From the NCBI GenBank assembly GCA_016869695.1, contig VGDN01000066.1, positions 1-6,389 on the forward strand: a DNA stretch of 6,389 nucleotides, given 5' to 3'. Under the pieces are notes generated by a model that did not search any database, was not told where the DNA came from, and saw only the letters and a program-made list of their open reading frames with translations. Of the stretch, positions 5,270 to 6,389 are shown in pieces. Both the position numbers and the translations under genes were made by a program. Each line of letters opens with the position of its first letter. Position 1 is the stretch's first letter. The DNA comes from Alphaproteobacteria bacterium (GTDB taxonomy: Bacteria > Pseudomonadota > Alphaproteobacteria > Rickettsiales > UBA1997).

Positions 5270-6389
5270 ATGAACAAATTCCCCCTCTACCTCCAAGTCA
5301 TCTTAGCAATCACTCTCGCAATAATTTTTGGACTTGTTTCTCCTGATCAGGCACATGCCATGAAACCTTTGGGTGACGGCTTTATCAAGCTCATCAAGAT
5401 GTGCATTACGCCGCTGATTTTTGTAACGATTACAACCGGAATTATTGGCTCATTTGACGTTAAAAAAATCGGCAAGCTCGGTATCAAAACTCTAATCTAT
5501 ACCCATTCCACCTGAAGAAGCCGATCTATTTCGAAGGATTTTTGAGGAAAAATTAATGCTGTAAAAAGCCTTCGTAGACTGACTACTAAGGCTTTGAGAA
5601 GTATTAATTTTTACCAAAAAGACGAAGAAAGAAATCGGCTTCTTCAGGTGGAATGGGTATATTTCGAGATCATCACTACATTCGCGCTGCTGATTGGTCT
5701 TGCGGTCGGATTTTTACTGAAGCCAGGAAGTGGTATGAATATTGATCCCGCGACACTCGATACCAGCACGATTAAATCTTACACAGCACAAACCGGCGCT
5801 CATCAAAGCTTCGTCGAATTCCTGCTAAACATCATTCCAACCACGATTTTTCAGGCTTTTACTTCAGGAGAAATTTTACCGGCTTTGTTCGTAGCAGTTA
5901 TTTTTGGATTTGCTTTGTCTGCAGTACAAACACGCGCGCAGTCAGTAATCACCTGTATCCACGAGCTATCCGAAATCTTATTCAAGATCATTTTCTACAT
6001 CGTCAAACTAGCGCCGATCGGTGCTTTTGGCACAATGAGCTACACAATCGGAAAATACGGAACCGTTATTTTATGGCCGCTGGTCAAGCTAATGCTCTGC
6101 TTCTACACCACTTGTATCCTCTTCGTGATCTTGGTTTTTGGCTTAATCCTCAAACTATGCGGACACAGTATTTTCAAACTCTTAAGCCATCTTAAAGAAG
6201 AGATATTTTTAGTCTTGGGCACCCGCTCTTCCGAATCAGCCTTGCCGAGTTTAATGAAAAAAAGGAGACATTAGGCTGCACAAAACCAGTAGTGAGCTTA
6301 GTGATTCCAACTGGCTATTCTTTTAATCTCGATGGCACCTGTATCTACTTCACCATGGCGATTCTATTCATCGCTCAAGCCTGCAATAT
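5270..6389 (+). pseudogene. Broken dicarboxylate/glutamate:cation symporter (DAACS family, GltP/DctA-like), 3' end beyond window
   Basis: Intact members are inner-membrane symporters of about 420-430 residues that import glutamate, aspartate or C4-dicarboxylates with H+ or Na+. The first segment (5270-5499) encodes an N-terminus with two likely membrane segments (about residues 6-23 and 38-60) and stops with KIGKLGIKTLIY. Homology resumes at 5660 with YFEIITTFALLIG. A 160-bp element plus a 2-bp duplication lies between; it adds 162 bp, so the frame is kept, but it brings in TGA at 5513-5515 and 5537-5539. After [16 protein letters not shown], the family's serine-rich motif, an A7 run at 6257-6263 has lost one base. 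The zero frame ends at TAG (6272-6274), whereas the continuation [14 protein letters not shown] and GYSFNLDGT is in the -1 frame to the edge. The rejoined gene covers about 319 residues in the window. Substrate cannot be assigned; function is probably lost. Confidence 0.9.
5500..5659. mobile_element. 160-bp MITE-like palindromic element with TA target duplication, inserted in the symporter gene
   Basis: Perfect 26-bp terminal inverted repeats start TACCCATTCCACC at 5500-5525 and end at 5634-5659. Further matched inner arms are AAAAATTAAT (5548-5557) with ATTAATTTTT (5603-5612), AAAGCCTT (5565-5572) with AAGGCTTT (5588-5595), and GTAG (5574-5577) with CTAC (5583-5586), all centred near 5580. 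The element is therefore almost one long hairpin. TA flanks both ends (5498-5499, 5660-5661). Removing the element and one TA restores CTA ATC TAT TTC GAG, an uninterrupted symporter reading frame, so the boundaries are well supported. No transposase is encoded. TA duplication is the signature of IS630/Tc1-mariner transposases, so a non-autonomous derivative mobilised in trans is inferred. Confidence 0.9.

Noticed and set aside
5101..5290. Short minus-strand open stretches between tdh and the symporter gene (for example one reading MQEIFVKKVATVSRRQEL then stop)
   Set aside because: Too short, no recognisable family, no start signal and overlap with known genes at both sides; likely chance.
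5500..5661. UGA read as glycine (code 25), making the symporter ORF continuous through two in-frame TGAs
   Set aside because: pabB, nadA, trpS and tdh have no internal TGA, and their many glycines all use GGN codons. The TGAs lie only within the inserted palindrome, whose removal restores the normal protein.
5594..6274. A separate protein starting at TTG 5594
   Set aside because: Its first 22 or so codons are element sequence and the remainder is the middle of the symporter. It is the downstream half of a split gene.
1..6389. CRISPR array, tRNA genes, transposase, toxin-antitoxin or defence genes
   Set aside because: No regularly spaced repeats, cloverleaf sequences or matching protein motifs were seen on either strand.

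Overview
The window is bacterial chromosome carrying ordinary housekeeping metabolism with small repeat elements in and between the genes. From left to right it holds: the 3' end of a fold-type IV aminotransferase, most likely pabC (4-amino-4-deoxychorismate lyase); pabB (aminodeoxychorismate synthase component I), both on +; a large inverted repeat between convergent genes; nadA (quinolinate synthase) and trpS (tryptophanyl-tRNA synthetase), both on -; a complete 400-nt RNase P RNA gene (rnpB) on -, directly upstream of trpS; a divergent gene for an SDR-type L-threonine 3-dehydrogenase on +; and a broken dicarboxylate/glutamate:cation symporter gene that runs off the right edge.

The genes serve separate pathways. 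PabC and PabB act in succession to make p-aminobenzoate for folate. NadA makes quinolinate for NAD. TrpRS charges tRNA(Trp), and RNase P matures tRNA 5' ends. Threonine dehydrogenase starts threonine breakdown to glycine and acetyl-CoA. On the minus strand the order is rnpB, 14 nt, trpS, 104 nt, nadA, which suggests shared transcription.

The most informative non-genic features are four. First, rnpB is an RNA gene read antisense to several spurious ORFs, and its conserved 3' core creates a false upstream start for trpS. Second, a 160-bp, almost wholly palindromic MITE-like element with 26-bp perfect terminal inverted repeats and a TA target duplication interrupts the symporter gene. The gene also carries a one-base loss in a poly-A run. 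Third, a 209-bp inverted-repeat element flanked by TATTA lies between pabB and nadA. Fourth, a degenerate REP-like palindrome separates trpS from nadA.

The organism cannot be fixed from this sequence. RNase P is type A, the standard code (table 11) is in use, base composition is moderately AT-rich by eye, and no start codon has a Shine-Dalgarno sequence. The REP-like and C-rich/G-rich palindromes resemble repeats I associate with Bacteroidota and some host-associated or candidate-phylum genomes. That is a weak hint only. I found no defence system, CRISPR array, transposase or clearly novel multi-gene system.
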